Below, piece by piece: positions 8,705-18,197 of a DNA stretch of 64,000 nucleotides; position 1 is the first letter of the stretch, and every line of letters begins with the position of its first letter. Both the position numbers and the translations under genes were made by a program. The notes below the pieces were generated by a model. The model was not told the origin of the DNA. It ran no database searches and worked only from the letters and a program-made list of their open reading frames with translations. Source of the DNA: an uncultured Clostridia bacterium (GTDB taxonomy: Bacteria; Bacillota; Clostridia; TANB77; CAG-508); NCBI GenBank assembly GCA_947601495.1, contig CANQGE010000002.1, positions 62,001-126,000 on the forward strand, given 5' to 3'.

Positions 8705-8733
8705 TTATTCTACATAAAAAACTTTTTTCCTTC
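8705..8733 (-). promoter_or_regulatory. Sigma-H promoter of spoVG
   Basis: In minus sense GAAGGAAAA, 11 nt, GTAGAATAA. This fits the Bacillus sigma-H pattern RNAGGAWWW-N11/12-RNNGAATWW at every defined position. spoVG is a classical sigma-H target in Bacillus subtilis. Confidence 0.8.
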
Positions 8734-8823
8734 TTTTTTTATATTTATTTTTTATTTTATTTTACTTTTTTTACAGAATAATTTTTTTGTAAAAAAATGT
8801 AGCTCAAAATTTAGCCGTTTTAC

Positions 8824-8852
8824 TTGAAATTCTTAATATATAATAGTATAAT
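8824..8852 (+). promoter_or_regulatory. Sigma-A promoter of murC
   Basis: TTGAAA (8824-8829), 17 nt, TATAAT (8847-8852), followed by an AGGAGG ribosome binding site before the murC ATG. Divergent from spoVG. Confidence 0.85.
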
Positions 8853-8880
8853 TGAATAGGTTTTAGGAGGCAATTACAAA

Positions 8881-10266
8881 ATGGAATTTGAAATAACAGA
8901 TTTAACTAAATATAGTCGTATTCATCTTATAGGCATTGGTGGCATTAGCATGAGCGCCATAGCAGAAACTTTAAATAATTGGAACTACACAGTTACTGGT
9001 TCTGATATAACTAGAAGTGCTATTACAGATAAATTAAGTAGTGACGGCATTTTGGTAACTATTGGCCATGATTTAGAAAATCTAAAAAAGGCTAATTTAG
9101 TTATTTATTCTGCTGCTATAAGCGATTCAGACCCAGAAATTCTTCTTGCAAAAGAGCTTATCATTCCTCTTGTTGGAAGGGGTCAATTTGTTGGATATCT
9201 TACAAAAATGTATAAAGAAGCTATTTGCATTTCTGGTACTCACGGAAAAACAACCACCACTTCCCTAATTTCAATGTGTTTTATTAATGCTGAAAAAGAT
9301 CCTTCTATAGAAGTTGGTGCAATTTTAGATTCTATTGGTGGAAATTATAGGGTTGGAAATAGTGAATATTTTATATTAGAATCTTGCGAATACAAAGCAA
9401 ACTTTTTAAAGTTTTTCCCAAACACAGAAGTTATTTTAAATATAGATAATGACCATCTAGACTATTATAAAACTTTTGATAACATAATTAAAACTTTTAG
9501 AGACTTTGCATTACTATTAGAGCCAAACGGTCTTCTAGTTACAAATGCAGATGATCCTAATTGCTATGCTTTAAAAGATATTGTAAAATCTAAATTTATT
9601 ACTTATGGAATAGAAAACAAAGATGCAGATTTTACTGCAAAAAATATTTGGTTTAATGACAGCGGTTTTCCTAAATTTGATGTGTTTAAAAATGGTGAAT
9701 TTTATTCTACTATTGAACTTTCAATTGCTGGAAAACACAACATTTTAAACGCTTTAGCGTGTATTGCTGTTTGTGATTATTATGGAATTTCTAATAATAT
9801 TATAGTTAGCACTTTAAAAGCTTTCACTGGTGCTGAACGTAGATTAGAGTTTAAAGGAACACTTCCTGGAAACGTAAATATTTATGATGACTATGCACAT
9901 CATCCAACAGAAATAAAAGCAACAGCAAGTGCTATAAAAAACAAGAAATATAATAAGTCTTGGGTTATTTTCCAACCACACACTTATAGTAGAACAAAAC
10001 TTTTATTAAATGATTTTGCTGATGCAATTTCAAATTTTGATAATATTATTCTTTTAGATATTTACGCTGCTAGAGAAACAAATACTTTTGACATTTCTTC
10101 AAAAGATTTAGCAAATAAAATAAATGAACTTGGTAAAAATGCACTTTATATGCCAGACTTTAATGAAGTTGTTTCATACATTAAAAGCAACACAAACCAA
10201 AATGATATTGTTATAACTTTAGGGGCAGGCACTGTTACAAACATTGGACCAATGCTTGTGGAATAA
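8881..10266 (+). CDS. murC: UDP-N-acetylmuramate--L-alanine ligase
   Basis: MurC adds L-alanine to UDP-MurNAc using ATP, the first peptide step of peptidoglycan synthesis in the cytoplasm. 461 residues, normal length. The N-terminal Rossmann domain starts with IHLIGIGGISMSAIAE. The ATP-binding P-loop is GTHGKTTTTS near residue 120. The central domain has ESCEYKANFLKF and the NIDNDHLDYY motif. The C-terminal domain has DDYAHHPTEIKATASA, and the protein ends near LGAGTVTNIGPML. It is transcribed alone from a good promoter and closed by a bidirectional terminator. Confidence 0.97.
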   Translation: MEFEITDLTKYSRIHLIGIGGISMSAIAETLNNWNYTVTGSDITRSAITDKLSSDGILVTIGHDLENLKKANLVIYSAAISDSDPEILLAKELIIPLVGRGQFVGYLTKMYKEAICISGTHGKTTTTSLISMCFINAEKDPSIEVGAILDSIGGNYRVGNSEYFILESCEYKANFLKFFPNTEVILNIDNDHLDYYKTFDNIIKTFRDFALLLEPNGLLVTNADDPNCYALKDIVKSKFITYGIENKDADFTAKNIWFNDSGFPKFDVFKNGEFYSTIELSIAGKHNILNALACIAVCDYYGISNNIIVSTLKAFTGAERRLEFKGTLPGNVNIYDDYAHHPTEIKATASAIKNKKYNKSWVIFQPHTYSRTKLLLNDFADAISNFDNIILLDIYAARETNTFDISSKDLANKINELGKNALYMPDFNEVVSYIKSNTNQNDIVITLGAGTVTNIGPMLVE

Positions 10267-10288
10267 TAAAAATAAATATGAATTAAAA

Positions 10289-10321
10289 AATCCCTATGCT
10301 ATATAAATTAGCATGGGGATT
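10289..10321. terminator. Bidirectional terminator between murC and the GT-C-like gene
   Basis: 13-bp stem AATCCCTATGCTA / TAGCATGGGGATT with a 7-nt loop, with A/T runs on both sides. It can serve murC and the convergent minus-strand operon. Confidence 0.85.
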
Positions 10322-10333
10322 AATTTTTTTTAT

Positions 10334-11803
10334 TTATTCTACATTTAATCTTTCATATAAAGAGAAAAAGTCATCTTGATATATCAACTTATAGTTCTTA
10401 TCATATTTAATATATGTGCTAATTATTTCATTATTATATAATAAAACATGTGTAATACCGTATTCATCAAAAATTTCATTGTAATCTACATTTCCGTGAG
10501 ATATATTAAGCCAATCTTCTAATATAGTTGTTCCTGGATTAAATTCTTCTGTAAATACTCCTGATCTAGAATCTATGAAAGCTGGTATTCCTTTAAGTTC
10601 TAAATAGCTTCCAAAATTAAAATGATTATATATTTTCATTTTTGAAATATTTATATTGTTTAAAATATATTCCGAAGCATCTATGGGATAGGCTTCTGAA
10701 TTAATAAAATCTGTATTCAATTTACTAATAGTATTTTTAGAACAATATGTTACAAATACAATAGAAAACAAAAATAAAAATAATTTATAAAACTTATAAT
10801 TAGAAAATTTTAATTTAATTTTAAAATTATATTCCTTTAAGAAATCTACAATTATTCTAACTATACAGATAGTTGATATTAAATAATAAAAATACGTACA
10901 TCTAACGGCTGTTAAAGACAAAATTCCAAACCCCAAAATAAAAAACAAATCTGTAATTCTTACTTTAGTTTTTGTAAAAGTTAATATTGCAGTTACTAGT
11001 ATGAAACTTAAAAATAATATTATAGAATTATTTATATTTGCTGGTTGTAATTCTGAAATAAAATCAGCTGATATTCCTTTTGTTACATTAAGCATATCCG
11101 TATATGGCTCTATTCCCTTTGACGTACAAAGACTAAATATAACACCTAATAAGAAAGCTATTAATAGTTTCTTTATGTTTCTTTTTTCTATTGTTATTTT
11201 ATCATCCTGTATTTTAAATATTTTTGCAAGAATAAATTCAACAAAAAATGGTAAGTATAATATTAGACATATTGGAAATACAGATGAATGGAAAATTGCC
11301 ATTAAAAATGGTATTATTGCAAGAAAAAAAGAATATCTGTTTTTGTTGGTCTTTAGTAATTGTTCAATGCAATAAAATTCAAATATAAGTAATAGTGATG
11401 ATATTATTTGTGGTCGAGCGGTAAATTTATTTTCAATACTTTGTGTAACAATTAATGTGCAAATAAATGATAAAATTTTTCTATTTGTAATCTTATTCAA
11501 TACGAAATAATACAACAATACTTGTATACTAGATATAATTAAAACACAAGCATAAATTCCTGTTTCTTTATATTCATTATATATCTTTGCAATATATGAA
11601 AACCAATAAGAATTTGTATATTTTAAATTTTCATGCCAAACTAAATGTTCTTCTTTTTCAACTCCATATTTAATTACTCTTTGTCCTAATGAAATCAAAA
11701 AGAATGTATCATTTTGCATTTCTTTTGGAATTATTGATATTGTAAACAAAATTATTAAAAATATTAAAACTAAATCTTTTATTTTTTCTTTTTTATTTTT
11801 CAT
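10334..11803 (-). CDS. Polytopic membrane protein, GT-C glycosyltransferase-like
   Basis: 489 residues with about ten to twelve membrane helices over residues 10-355, followed by an extracellular tail. The tail has the pattern NFGSYLELKGIPAFIDSRSG, FNPGTTILEDWLNI and a GITHVLLYNNE strand. This is typical of bacterial integral membrane proteins of the GT-C superfamily (lipid-linked-sugar-dependent transferases), where the tail often reads GSYLxxxxxPVFIDGR. An acidic residue pair in the first extracellular loop (MQNDTFFL) could be part of an active site. The substrate is unknown. It is the last gene of the long operon that also carries spoIVB and the pilus genes. Confidence 0.55.
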   Translation of the reverse strand: MKNKKEKIKDLVLIFLIILFTISIIPKEMQNDTFFLISLGQRVIKYGVEKEEHLVWHENLKYTNSYWFSYIAKIYNEYKETGIYACVLIISSIQVLLYYFVLNKITNRKILSFICTLIVTQSIENKFTARPQIISSLLLIFEFYCIEQLLKTNKNRYSFFLAIIPFLMAIFHSSVFPICLILYLPFFVEFILAKIFKIQDDKITIEKRNIKKLLIAFLLGVIFSLCTSKGIEPYTDMLNVTKGISADFISELQPANINNSIILFLSFILVTAILTFTKTKVRITDLFFILGFGILSLTAVRCTYFYYLISTICIVRIIVDFLKEYNFKIKLKFSNYKFYKLFLFLFSIVFVTYCSKNTISKLNTDFINSEAYPIDASEYILNNINISKMKIYNHFNFGSYLELKGIPAFIDSRSGVFTEEFNPGTTILEDWLNISHGNVDYNEIFDEYGITHVLLYNNEIISTYIKYDKNYKLIYQDDFFSLYERLNVE

Positions 11804-11834
11804 TTATTATTACTGTTAGAGTTCTAACTTCCTC

Positions 11835-12926
11835 CTATTTATATAATATGCATCTCATAGTTAGCAAATTATTTGAAGTAAAATTATTTTCTTCTTTTAA
11901 AATGCTATATCTGTTTCTTTCCTTATAATCTTCATCTTTAACAAATCCTCTAATTATTATTGTATCGTAACTTTTTTCTAAAGTTAATTCAAAAATGTTA
12001 TCAGCTAAATCATATATATTGTTAAACACATTTCTTCCTGCTTTTATTTCTTCTTTTTCCACATCAAATGAAATTGGAGAAATTTCATTTGTTTTACTTA
12101 TCCAATTTAATGCAGTATCATATGCATATCCATTTATTAATTCACAATTTATGTTTGAATTTTCATACATTTTGCTAGTAATTTCTTTTGCTTCTTCTAT
12201 TGTAATATTAGACCATAAATTAACATTTTTTTTCGAAACTGGTTTATTTTCTTCATTTCCTATTTCAAATCTAGAAACATAAAAACCACCATTAGATAAT
12301 GCACTTTCTATAAATTTTTCATAACTATCATCTGCACATAAGTCTTTGCTGATAAAAGCTGGATTATCAAAATTATATTTTTCTAATTTTACAATTTCTT
12401 CGTTTTCGATATTGCTACATGGAACCCATACATACTGATTATTATTTTCATCTTCAATAACAAATCCTGTGTTCCATTCTCCTTCTATATATTTAAATCC
12501 TTCAAAAATATATGGTTTTTTTGATTTTTCTAAATCATAATTTAGGGAAATTTTTGAAAAATAATATTTATTTTCTTTTTTTATTTCTTTATCGAATAAA
12601 TCAATCATTTCTTGAGAATTTTTAGAAAAGTTATATGCATCAATATTTAATATAATTCCATTGATATTTTTATAAATAAATTTAAGCATAATTATAATCA
12701 ATATTATTGACGTTAGTACTAATATGATTTTGAAAATTTTTTTATTAATCTTTTCTTTTTTAATTAAAAATTTTTCTGAATTTTTTACAACATAGATAAA
12801 AACAAAAACAACTATAGTAAAAATTATAATTTTTATTACTGCACTTGACATTTTTATTAATATGCCCCCTAAAATTACATTTGATATTGCAATTATATAA
12901 ATATTTTTTTTATTAGTCAATTGCAT
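11835..12926 (-). CDS. Membrane-anchored FGE/SUMF1-like domain protein
   Basis: 363 residues. Two or three membrane helices fill the first 95 residues. The extracytoplasmic part contains segments typical of the formylglycine-generating-enzyme (SUMF1-like) fold: YVWVPCSNIEN, NGGFYVSRFEIG, ITIEEAKEITSKMY, NGYAYDTALNWI and a C-terminal IIRGFVKDED...MRCILYK. The paired catalytic Cys of true FGE are not evident, so it may be a binding domain rather than an oxidase. Its start overlaps the end of spoIVB by 14 bp, so the two are translationally coupled. Confidence 0.6.
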   Translation of the reverse strand: MQLTNKKNIYIIAISNVILGGILIKMSSAVIKIIIFTIVVFVFIYVVKNSEKFLIKKEKINKKIFKIILVLTSIILIIIMLKFIYKNINGIILNIDAYNFSKNSQEMIDLFDKEIKKENKYYFSKISLNYDLEKSKKPYIFEGFKYIEGEWNTGFVIEDENNNQYVWVPCSNIENEEIVKLEKYNFDNPAFISKDLCADDSYEKFIESALSNGGFYVSRFEIGNEENKPVSKKNVNLWSNITIEEAKEITSKMYENSNINCELINGYAYDTALNWISKTNEISPISFDVEKEEIKAGRNVFNNIYDLADNIFELTLEKSYDTIIIRGFVKDEDYKERNRYSILKEENNFTSNNLLTMRCILYK

Positions 12927-14112
12927 TTATTTCTTTTACCATCAAATCCCCAAAAATTGCATATCCTATTTCTGGATTTGAAACTAACACATTTGTTATA
13001 GCTCCTATAAATTTTCCATTTTGTATTATTGGAGCTCCAGATAGTCCTCTTATTATTCCTCCTGTTTTATTAATTAACTCTTTATCTGTTACCCTTATTA
13101 ACATACTTTTATTATTATAATCATTATCTCTATAAATTTTTTCAATTTGAATTGAATATTCTTTTGCAATATTACTATCATCTAAACTACATAGGATTTT
13201 TGCTTCTCCTTCTTCTATTTCATCTCTTAATGCAATTTTTAATGCCTTAGATGTATCTATGTTTAATGCTGTTGGATTAGTTAATTTTCCGTAAACTCCA
13301 AATTTTGTGTTTTTTTCTACTTCTCCTATTTTTTGCCCATTTATTATTGTTCCTTTTATTTCCCCTGGATTTTCACTTTCTCCTTTTTTTAGTGAAATTA
13401 CTTTTGAAGTTACAAGTTCACCTGTATCTATACTTATTAAACTATCCGTATCTGAATCTGTAATGCCATGTCCTAGCACTGCAAACACTTTACTTTCTGG
13501 TTCATAAAAAGTCATTGTTCCAACTCCTGTTGCTGCATCTTTTACCCATAATCCTAATTTATACTCCTTTTCATTTGTTTGAGTTGGCACAATGCTTGTT
13601 GTTATTACATTTCCATTTCTTAAAAGAGTAAGCTCTAAATTTTTGCCATTTGAGCTATTTACAACTTTTTTTAAATTATCAATATCTTCAATTTCTGTTT
13701 CATTTATTTTTAAAATTGTATCTCCTTCTTCTATGTTTGAATTTTCATATGGTTTATTTAAGATGTTATTCTTATCTTCAATTTCAGACATTCCAACAAT
13801 TAATACACCGTTTGTATATAGCTTAAGTCCTATTATTTTGCCAATTGGAACAACTGACATATCTTCAATTGTTGTAATATTTATGTTTTTTAATGAAATT
13901 TTTCCAAACAAAGAAATTTCTGCATTACTTACATTTAAATTATTATTCGATGTTTTTGCAGTTTCTGTTATTTTCATTCCATATAAAGTTTTTAAGTTTA
14001 AACTCTCTCCATTTAATAAAATAATTTCTTTTGGTATCGAAAAAATGCAGGATACATAAATATATAATAAAAATAAAATAAAAATGATTAATATAAAATT
14101 TAACTTTTTCAT
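12913..14112 (-). CDS. spoIVB: SpoIVB-type serine peptidase
   Basis: 399 residues. One N-terminal membrane helix, a PDZ domain (about residues 100-180: LIVGMSEIED, EEGDTILKINETEIEDIDNLKKVV), then the SpoIVB S55 peptidase domain. The likely catalytic residues are visible: His215 in VLGHGITDSD and Ser358 in GLSGAPIIQNGKFIGAIT. In Bacillus SpoIVB is made in the forespore, is secreted into the intermembrane space and cuts SpoIVFA to switch on pro-sigma-K processing. Its place here, 28 bp after a pilus-operon gene and overlapping an FGE-like gene, is unusual. The protein identity is secure; its role in this host is inferred. Confidence 0.9.
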   Translation of the reverse strand: MKKLNFILIIFILFLLYIYVSCIFSIPKEIILLNGESLNLKTLYGMKITETAKTSNNNLNVSNAEISLFGKISLKNINITTIEDMSVVPIGKIIGLKLYTNGVLIVGMSEIEDKNNILNKPYENSNIEEGDTILKINETEIEDIDNLKKVVNSSNGKNLELTLLRNGNVITTSIVPTQTNEKEYKLGLWVKDAATGVGTMTFYEPESKVFAVLGHGITDSDTDSLISIDTGELVTSKVISLKKGESENPGEIKGTIINGQKIGEVEKNTKFGVYGKLTNPTALNIDTSKALKIALRDEIEEGEAKILCSLDDSNIAKEYSIQIEKIYRDNDYNNKSMLIRVTDKELINKTGGIIRGLSGAPIIQNGKFIGAITNVLVSNPEIGYAIFGDLMVKEINAID

Positions 14113-14140
14113 AATTTTATATTAACCATTTATTAATTTT

Positions 14141-16627
14141 TTATTTATAAATAACTCTTACATATTTTATAGCATTTAGAAAAATTTCAGTTTCTTTTGA
14201 GCGATCTTTATTATCTCCTGGTATAGATGAATATGTTGTTGATTGATCTGGATTCTTATTTTGAACTTCTAGAAGTCCTATATTGAATGGTGTCTTTTTA
14301 TCTTTAAAGTCATCTGGATTCAAATTTAGAGTTAAAGTAATATTTGACGGTTCATTTGAACTAATAGAATTTGGTTTTACATAATCGTCTTTAACTTCTG
14401 TTTTATCAATAAAATATTTATATCTTAAATTCTCTTTTATATTGCTAGTTTTTATTGTTTCCAAAACAATTTCAATTTGCTTAATATCATTAATATTTCT
14501 ACTCGATGCCTTTGAACTGCTTTTTTGTATATCATAAATTACTTCATAACCATGTGAATCATTTATTGCATTCATCTTATACAAATTATTTTTCTCTTTA
14601 CCTACAGCTATATAATAGGCCGTCCTTCTGCTGTTATTAGCAAAAAAATCAACTCTTTTTTCAATATAATTTCCATCATTCACGCAATCATAGCAAGCAA
14701 AATTTTTATGATCATATAAATATCTAGAATTATCACTACTATTTGTTTTATCATATTTAACTTCTTTAGAAGAGAATGACATATATTCAGTAATGATATT
14801 TTCATCATCATTAGTAAGTAACTTTTCACAATCTATTCTATGATACTCACTTTGCTCATCATTAAAGTTTTCTTTTGGAACATAAAAAATATTTTTTGGT
14901 GAAATAGCTATTTCATTATTAGTACTAGATACAATTTTATAATTATTATAAGTTTTTAATTTACATGGATATCCTTGCATAAATGCTACAACAGATACAT
15001 TATTAAGTATTTTATCCCATTCTTCACTTAAAATTATTGGCATTTCATAATCATATGTATTAGATGTTTGCTCATTATAAACAGACATGGCTAAATTTAA
15101 ATTATATTGAATAGAATTTCTTATAACATTTAATTTATGACTATAAAATTGAGAATCAACTGGTATTTCAGCAACACCAGCATAATCTAATTTTTCTTTT
15201 GAATTTTCACTGTCATCCTCACTCTTTTCTGAAGTTTCGCTATCATCACTATTTTCAGCTAAACTTTTTTCTGTATTAAATATAGATAAATTACTATTTG
15301 TAAATTTATATGTAACTTGTTCATTTCCTTTTATAGTATCATAATCTTGATTAGATATTGCAACCAAATCTGTTTCTTTTACATCTATTGTTCCTTCATT
15401 TTCTAGATTTTTATGTACCCAATCTGAAAAAATTTGTGCTTTAACATAATAAATAACTGCTGACATTTTATCTAATTCATACTGTACTGTATTAATATCA
15501 CTTATAAGATCTTTTTTTAATGCTTCTATTTGTTCTGCGCTCATTTCACTAGGAGGATTTAATATTAAATCTTCTAATATATTATTTAGTTCCGTTAATT
15601 TATTTGTTAATTGCTCATATTTGTTTTCAATTCCACCCGGTAAAGTAATTGGTTCACCTGATTCTATTATTGTTTGACTACCATCGAGTTCTTTTATTGT
15701 TATAGAAACTGGATTGTTTTTTATATAATTTTCTGCATCCTCTTGACTGTAATCAAGTAAATTTATAGGATCAATATTTCCGTCTTCACTTGTAATAACT
15801 CCTTTTGGAATTAAATATCCAGATTTAGCATAATAGATATTTCCTATGGTACCTTCTATTGTGATATAGTTATCTAATGTATAAATTACTGTAATGTCAA
15901 AAAGTATTTTACCTTCTTTACTTTTTCTTTGATATCTTGCTGAATATGGCATATAAGTTTTTAATACATTTTTTGTAGTTGTTTTTGCTTCATCAATTTT
16001 TGTAGTATAAGTATCAGTACTATCTTTTTTTAAATACAACAATTGACCATAATCTTCACCAATTCTGTCATCATATTTTAAATAATCGGCGTTTGTAGCA
16101 ACTTCATGTGGACAATTACCGCTAGCATCTTTATATTTGCAGTTTTCTTTTTCTACTTCACTTGAGTGTTTAAAATTATAGCTATAATTACCACTATAAT
16201 CTGTATTTACTCCAACATCACCAACACTAATTGCTCTTTCTTCTGGATCAACTAGTATTTCTGGCACTTGCGTTGGTGAAGAAATATAGTATCCATCGTA
16301 TAAAGTATATAAAATTGCTGGAACATATGGCTCTACATAGCCTTTACTTGCATTAGATAATCCCAAATTAGTTGCTAATGTATTAAAAAAAACATTATTG
16401 GACGCTTCTATAATCGTGCGCAAAGAATCAGACACAGAAGATAAGTCTTCATTTGCTGTATTAATTTCAAATGAAGACACTGCGTCACGTAAAGCATTCA
16501 ATAATGCTGTATCATATTTATTTTGTAAAGCTATTGTATCTACTTGTAATTGTATATAATATGTTAAAACTAATATTAGAGGTATAGCAATTAAAGCAAA
16601 TATTATAGCAAAATTTTGTAATTTCAT
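14141..16627 (-). CDS. Large pseudopilin-like surface protein, 828 aa
   Basis: One N-terminal hydrophobic helix (about residues 5-27, MKLQNFAIIFALIAIPLILV) is followed by a long extracellular domain. The first 60 residues (TYYIQLQVDTIALQNKYDTALLNALRDAVSSFEINTAN) match the TadE/TadG-like minor pilin plan seen with clostridial Tad operons. YVPAILYTLYDGYYISSPTQ is a conserved-looking segment. The low-complexity acidic stretch SEDDSENSKE lies near residue 465. Cys residues occur in pairs (KENCKYKDASGNCP, NFACYDCVNDG) and could form disulfides. It follows two shorter pilin-like genes with 15-20 bp gaps and probably caps or anchors the pilus. Confidence 0.65.
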   Translation of the reverse strand: MKLQNFAIIFALIAIPLILVLTYYIQLQVDTIALQNKYDTALLNALRDAVSSFEINTANEDLSSVSDSLRTIIEASNNVFFNTLATNLGLSNASKGYVEPYVPAILYTLYDGYYISSPTQVPEILVDPEERAISVGDVGVNTDYSGNYSYNFKHSSEVEKENCKYKDASGNCPHEVATNADYLKYDDRIGEDYGQLLYLKKDSTDTYTTKIDEAKTTTKNVLKTYMPYSARYQRKSKEGKILFDITVIYTLDNYITIEGTIGNIYYAKSGYLIPKGVITSEDGNIDPINLLDYSQEDAENYIKNNPVSITIKELDGSQTIIESGEPITLPGGIENKYEQLTNKLTELNNILEDLILNPPSEMSAEQIEALKKDLISDINTVQYELDKMSAVIYYVKAQIFSDWVHKNLENEGTIDVKETDLVAISNQDYDTIKGNEQVTYKFTNSNLSIFNTEKSLAENSDDSETSEKSEDDSENSKEKLDYAGVAEIPVDSQFYSHKLNVIRNSIQYNLNLAMSVYNEQTSNTYDYEMPIILSEEWDKILNNVSVVAFMQGYPCKLKTYNNYKIVSSTNNEIAISPKNIFYVPKENFNDEQSEYHRIDCEKLLTNDDENIITEYMSFSSKEVKYDKTNSSDNSRYLYDHKNFACYDCVNDGNYIEKRVDFFANNSRRTAYYIAVGKEKNNLYKMNAINDSHGYEVIYDIQKSSSKASSRNINDIKQIEIVLETIKTSNIKENLRYKYFIDKTEVKDDYVKPNSISSNEPSNITLTLNLNPDDFKDKKTPFNIGLLEVQNKNPDQSTTYSSIPGDNKDRSKETEIFLNAIKYVRVIYK

Positions 16628-16642
16628 CTACAACTCCTTATA

Positions 16643-17179
16643 TTAATAAGAACCATTTGCTGTAACAACACCTGCTTGTTGTGCTGCAATAGAATATGTA
16701 TCGTTTCCAGAAATTGAATAAAATACACTTCTTATTGTTTGAGATAATGTTTTATTTGTGTTTTTTACACTAACTGAAAATATATCTCCTTCTTTCATAG
16801 TATAAACACCATTTGTATTAGCTTTACTTTCTATAGCCTCAATTATTTGAGATGTATAAATTGAATAGTAAATATTTTCACCTATAACAGTTCCCTGTGT
16901 CCATGCTGATTTTTTTCCAACATTTTCATCCAATACTTTTACTTCCATTTCTACATCATACGAATTACCAGTAGCATTGATAGTTGATACTAATTCTGTA
17001 TAATCTTCCATTGTTATTTTTCCGCTAGATCTTGCATTATCTACAAATTTTGCAGTAGCAGTTTGTACAGATAATTCTGCTATATCATCATTTCTTTCAG
17101 ATATTGATAATAATGGAAATACAAACATTAATATTGCAGCCAAAAAAATTGCAACTATAGTTATAAGAGTGTCACTCAT
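16643..17179 (-). CDS. Pseudopilin-like Tad-operon protein, 178 aa
   Basis: Hydrophobic N-terminal helix starting almost at the Met (MSDTLITIVAIFLAAILMFVFPLL), then the segment SISERNDDIAELSVQTATAKFVDNARSSGKIT. This is characteristic of a small protein that regularly accompanies clostridial Tad pilus operons. The C-terminal half is beta-rich. The N-terminal helix without a long basic leader suggests a class-III/Flp-like or signal-anchor export mode. No prepilin peptidase gene lies in the window. Preceded by an AGGAGG ribosome binding site, 18 bp after the upstream gene. Confidence 0.65.
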   Translation of the reverse strand: MSDTLITIVAIFLAAILMFVFPLLSISERNDDIAELSVQTATAKFVDNARSSGKITMEDYTELVSTINATGNSYDVEMEVKVLDENVGKKSAWTQGTVIGENIYYSIYTSQIIEAIESKANTNGVYTMKEGDIFSVSVKNTNKTLSQTIRSVFYSISGNDTYSIAAQQAGVVTANGSY

Positions 17180-17197
17180 ATTTTCCTCCTTAAAATT

Positions 17198-17950
17198 TTA
17201 TTCTTTATTTTCTTCTTCACTTTTTTCATCTGCATTAGTTATTAACTTGTATGTTATTACAATTTTATCTTTTGGGCTATTTCCTGTTACTAGAACATCG
17301 CCTTCTTCTGTTGTCATCGTTTCACCACTCCATGAATAGCTTACAAAATTTTCTTCGAATTTGTTTTCTTTATCTTCTAATGCCTTTGCAAAGGCATTTT
17401 CTGTATAATCGACATAAGTATTGTTTATGTATCCAGCTTCACCTTTTATAAACAAATCTACTCTATATTTTACATTTTCTTTGTTTCCAAGCCATGGAGC
17501 TCCAAATAAATAATATGATTTTTTTTGATCATTATATATTTTTTTATATGCATAATTTGCTTTTTGAGTTTGGCTTTCGCTATTTTCGCCTATTGCTTTC
17601 GTATCTGCTATTGCAGATTGCACTTTTCCTTCTAAATCTAAGTCAAATATTTGAGTTAATTTAGGTCCCTTAGAATCTAATTCCTCAGTATCTGCATAAA
17701 TTCTTACGCAAAAGTCCTCATTTGCATATCTATATAATGTTGGAATAATTGTATCAGCATTAACAATTCTTGTTCTTTCCATATTTTTATCGTATTTTAT
17801 ATTATCATAAAACAATGTGGAATCTGCATATAAAGTTAAAGTTTCTGCTAAAGAAGTTATTTGAGAAAACATATACATGGAAATAGTAAAAGCTATTACA
17901 AAAACTATAACCGCAAAAGCCATCATCATCGCATGAACTGCATCTTCCAT
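17198..17950 (-). CDS. Pseudopilin-like Tad-operon protein, 250 aa
   Basis: Starts MEDAVHAMMMAFAVIVFVIA, a hydrophobic helix nearly at the N-terminus followed by FTISMYMFSQITSLAETLTLY, again a standard companion of clostridial Tad operons. The soluble part includes RIVNADTIIPTLYRYANEDFCVRIY and a Glu-rich C-terminus. It lies downstream of a 247-bp gap holding two long hairpins and a pilin fragment, so its expression relative to the major pilin may be set by those structures. Confidence 0.65.
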   Translation of the reverse strand: MEDAVHAMMMAFAVIVFVIAFTISMYMFSQITSLAETLTLYADSTLFYDNIKYDKNMERTRIVNADTIIPTLYRYANEDFCVRIYADTEELDSKGPKLTQIFDLDLEGKVQSAIADTKAIGENSESQTQKANYAYKKIYNDQKKSYYLFGAPWLGNKENVKYRVDLFIKGEAGYINNTYVDYTENAFAKALEDKENKFEENFVSYSWSGETMTTEEGDVLVTGNSPKDKIVITYKLITNADEKSEEENKE

Positions 17951-17974
17951 TGCGTTGCATCCTTTCTTTCATCA

Positions 17975-18030
17975 ATAAATATATAATAAATAATGTATCT
18001 CATAAGATATATTATTTATTATATATTTAT
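17975..18030. repeat. 26-bp inverted repeat, 4-nt loop
   Basis: Arms 17975-18000 and 18005-18030 are complementary at 25 of 26 positions with loop CATA. The single non-match is G-T on the plus strand and C-A on the minus strand. Very AT-rich and without a following T run, so not a standard terminator. It may process or stabilise the pilin mRNA. Confidence 0.8.
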
Positions 18031-18053
18031 ACTATATATTTCATTGTTTTTTA

Positions 18054-18131
18054 TTAATTCCTAGTTGCTATAGAATCTGCATCATAATATATTATAGTTG
18101 AACTAATTTTCTTTAATAGAACATATTTTTT
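18054..18131 (-). pseudogene. Remnant of a pilin C-terminus
   Basis: Minus-strand reading gives KKYVLLKKISSTIIYYDADS followed by IATRN and a stop. The intact neighbour at 18198 ends LISSVVIYYVPPTSSSEK, so ISSTIIYY matches ISSVVIYY near the end of that pilin. There is no start codon or complete domain. It sits between two long hairpins directly downstream of the intact gene. It may be a leftover of a tandem pilin duplication, or a silent C-terminal cassette. Confidence 0.55.
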
Positions 18132-18136
18132 ATATC

Positions 18137-18176
18137 ATATTATTCCAAGATAGCAAATGTTATCTTGGAATAATAT
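18137..18176. repeat. 19-bp inverted repeat downstream of the pilin gene
   Basis: Arms 18137-18155 and 18158-18176 pair at 18 of 19 positions, with one G-T pair on the plus strand. The core is ATTCCAAGATA. It lies 22 bp after the stop of the pilin at 18198. No T run follows on the minus strand, so a role as mRNA barrier or processing site fits better than termination. Confidence 0.8.
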
Positions 18177-18197
18177 AAAATTTATAACTACCTTCAA

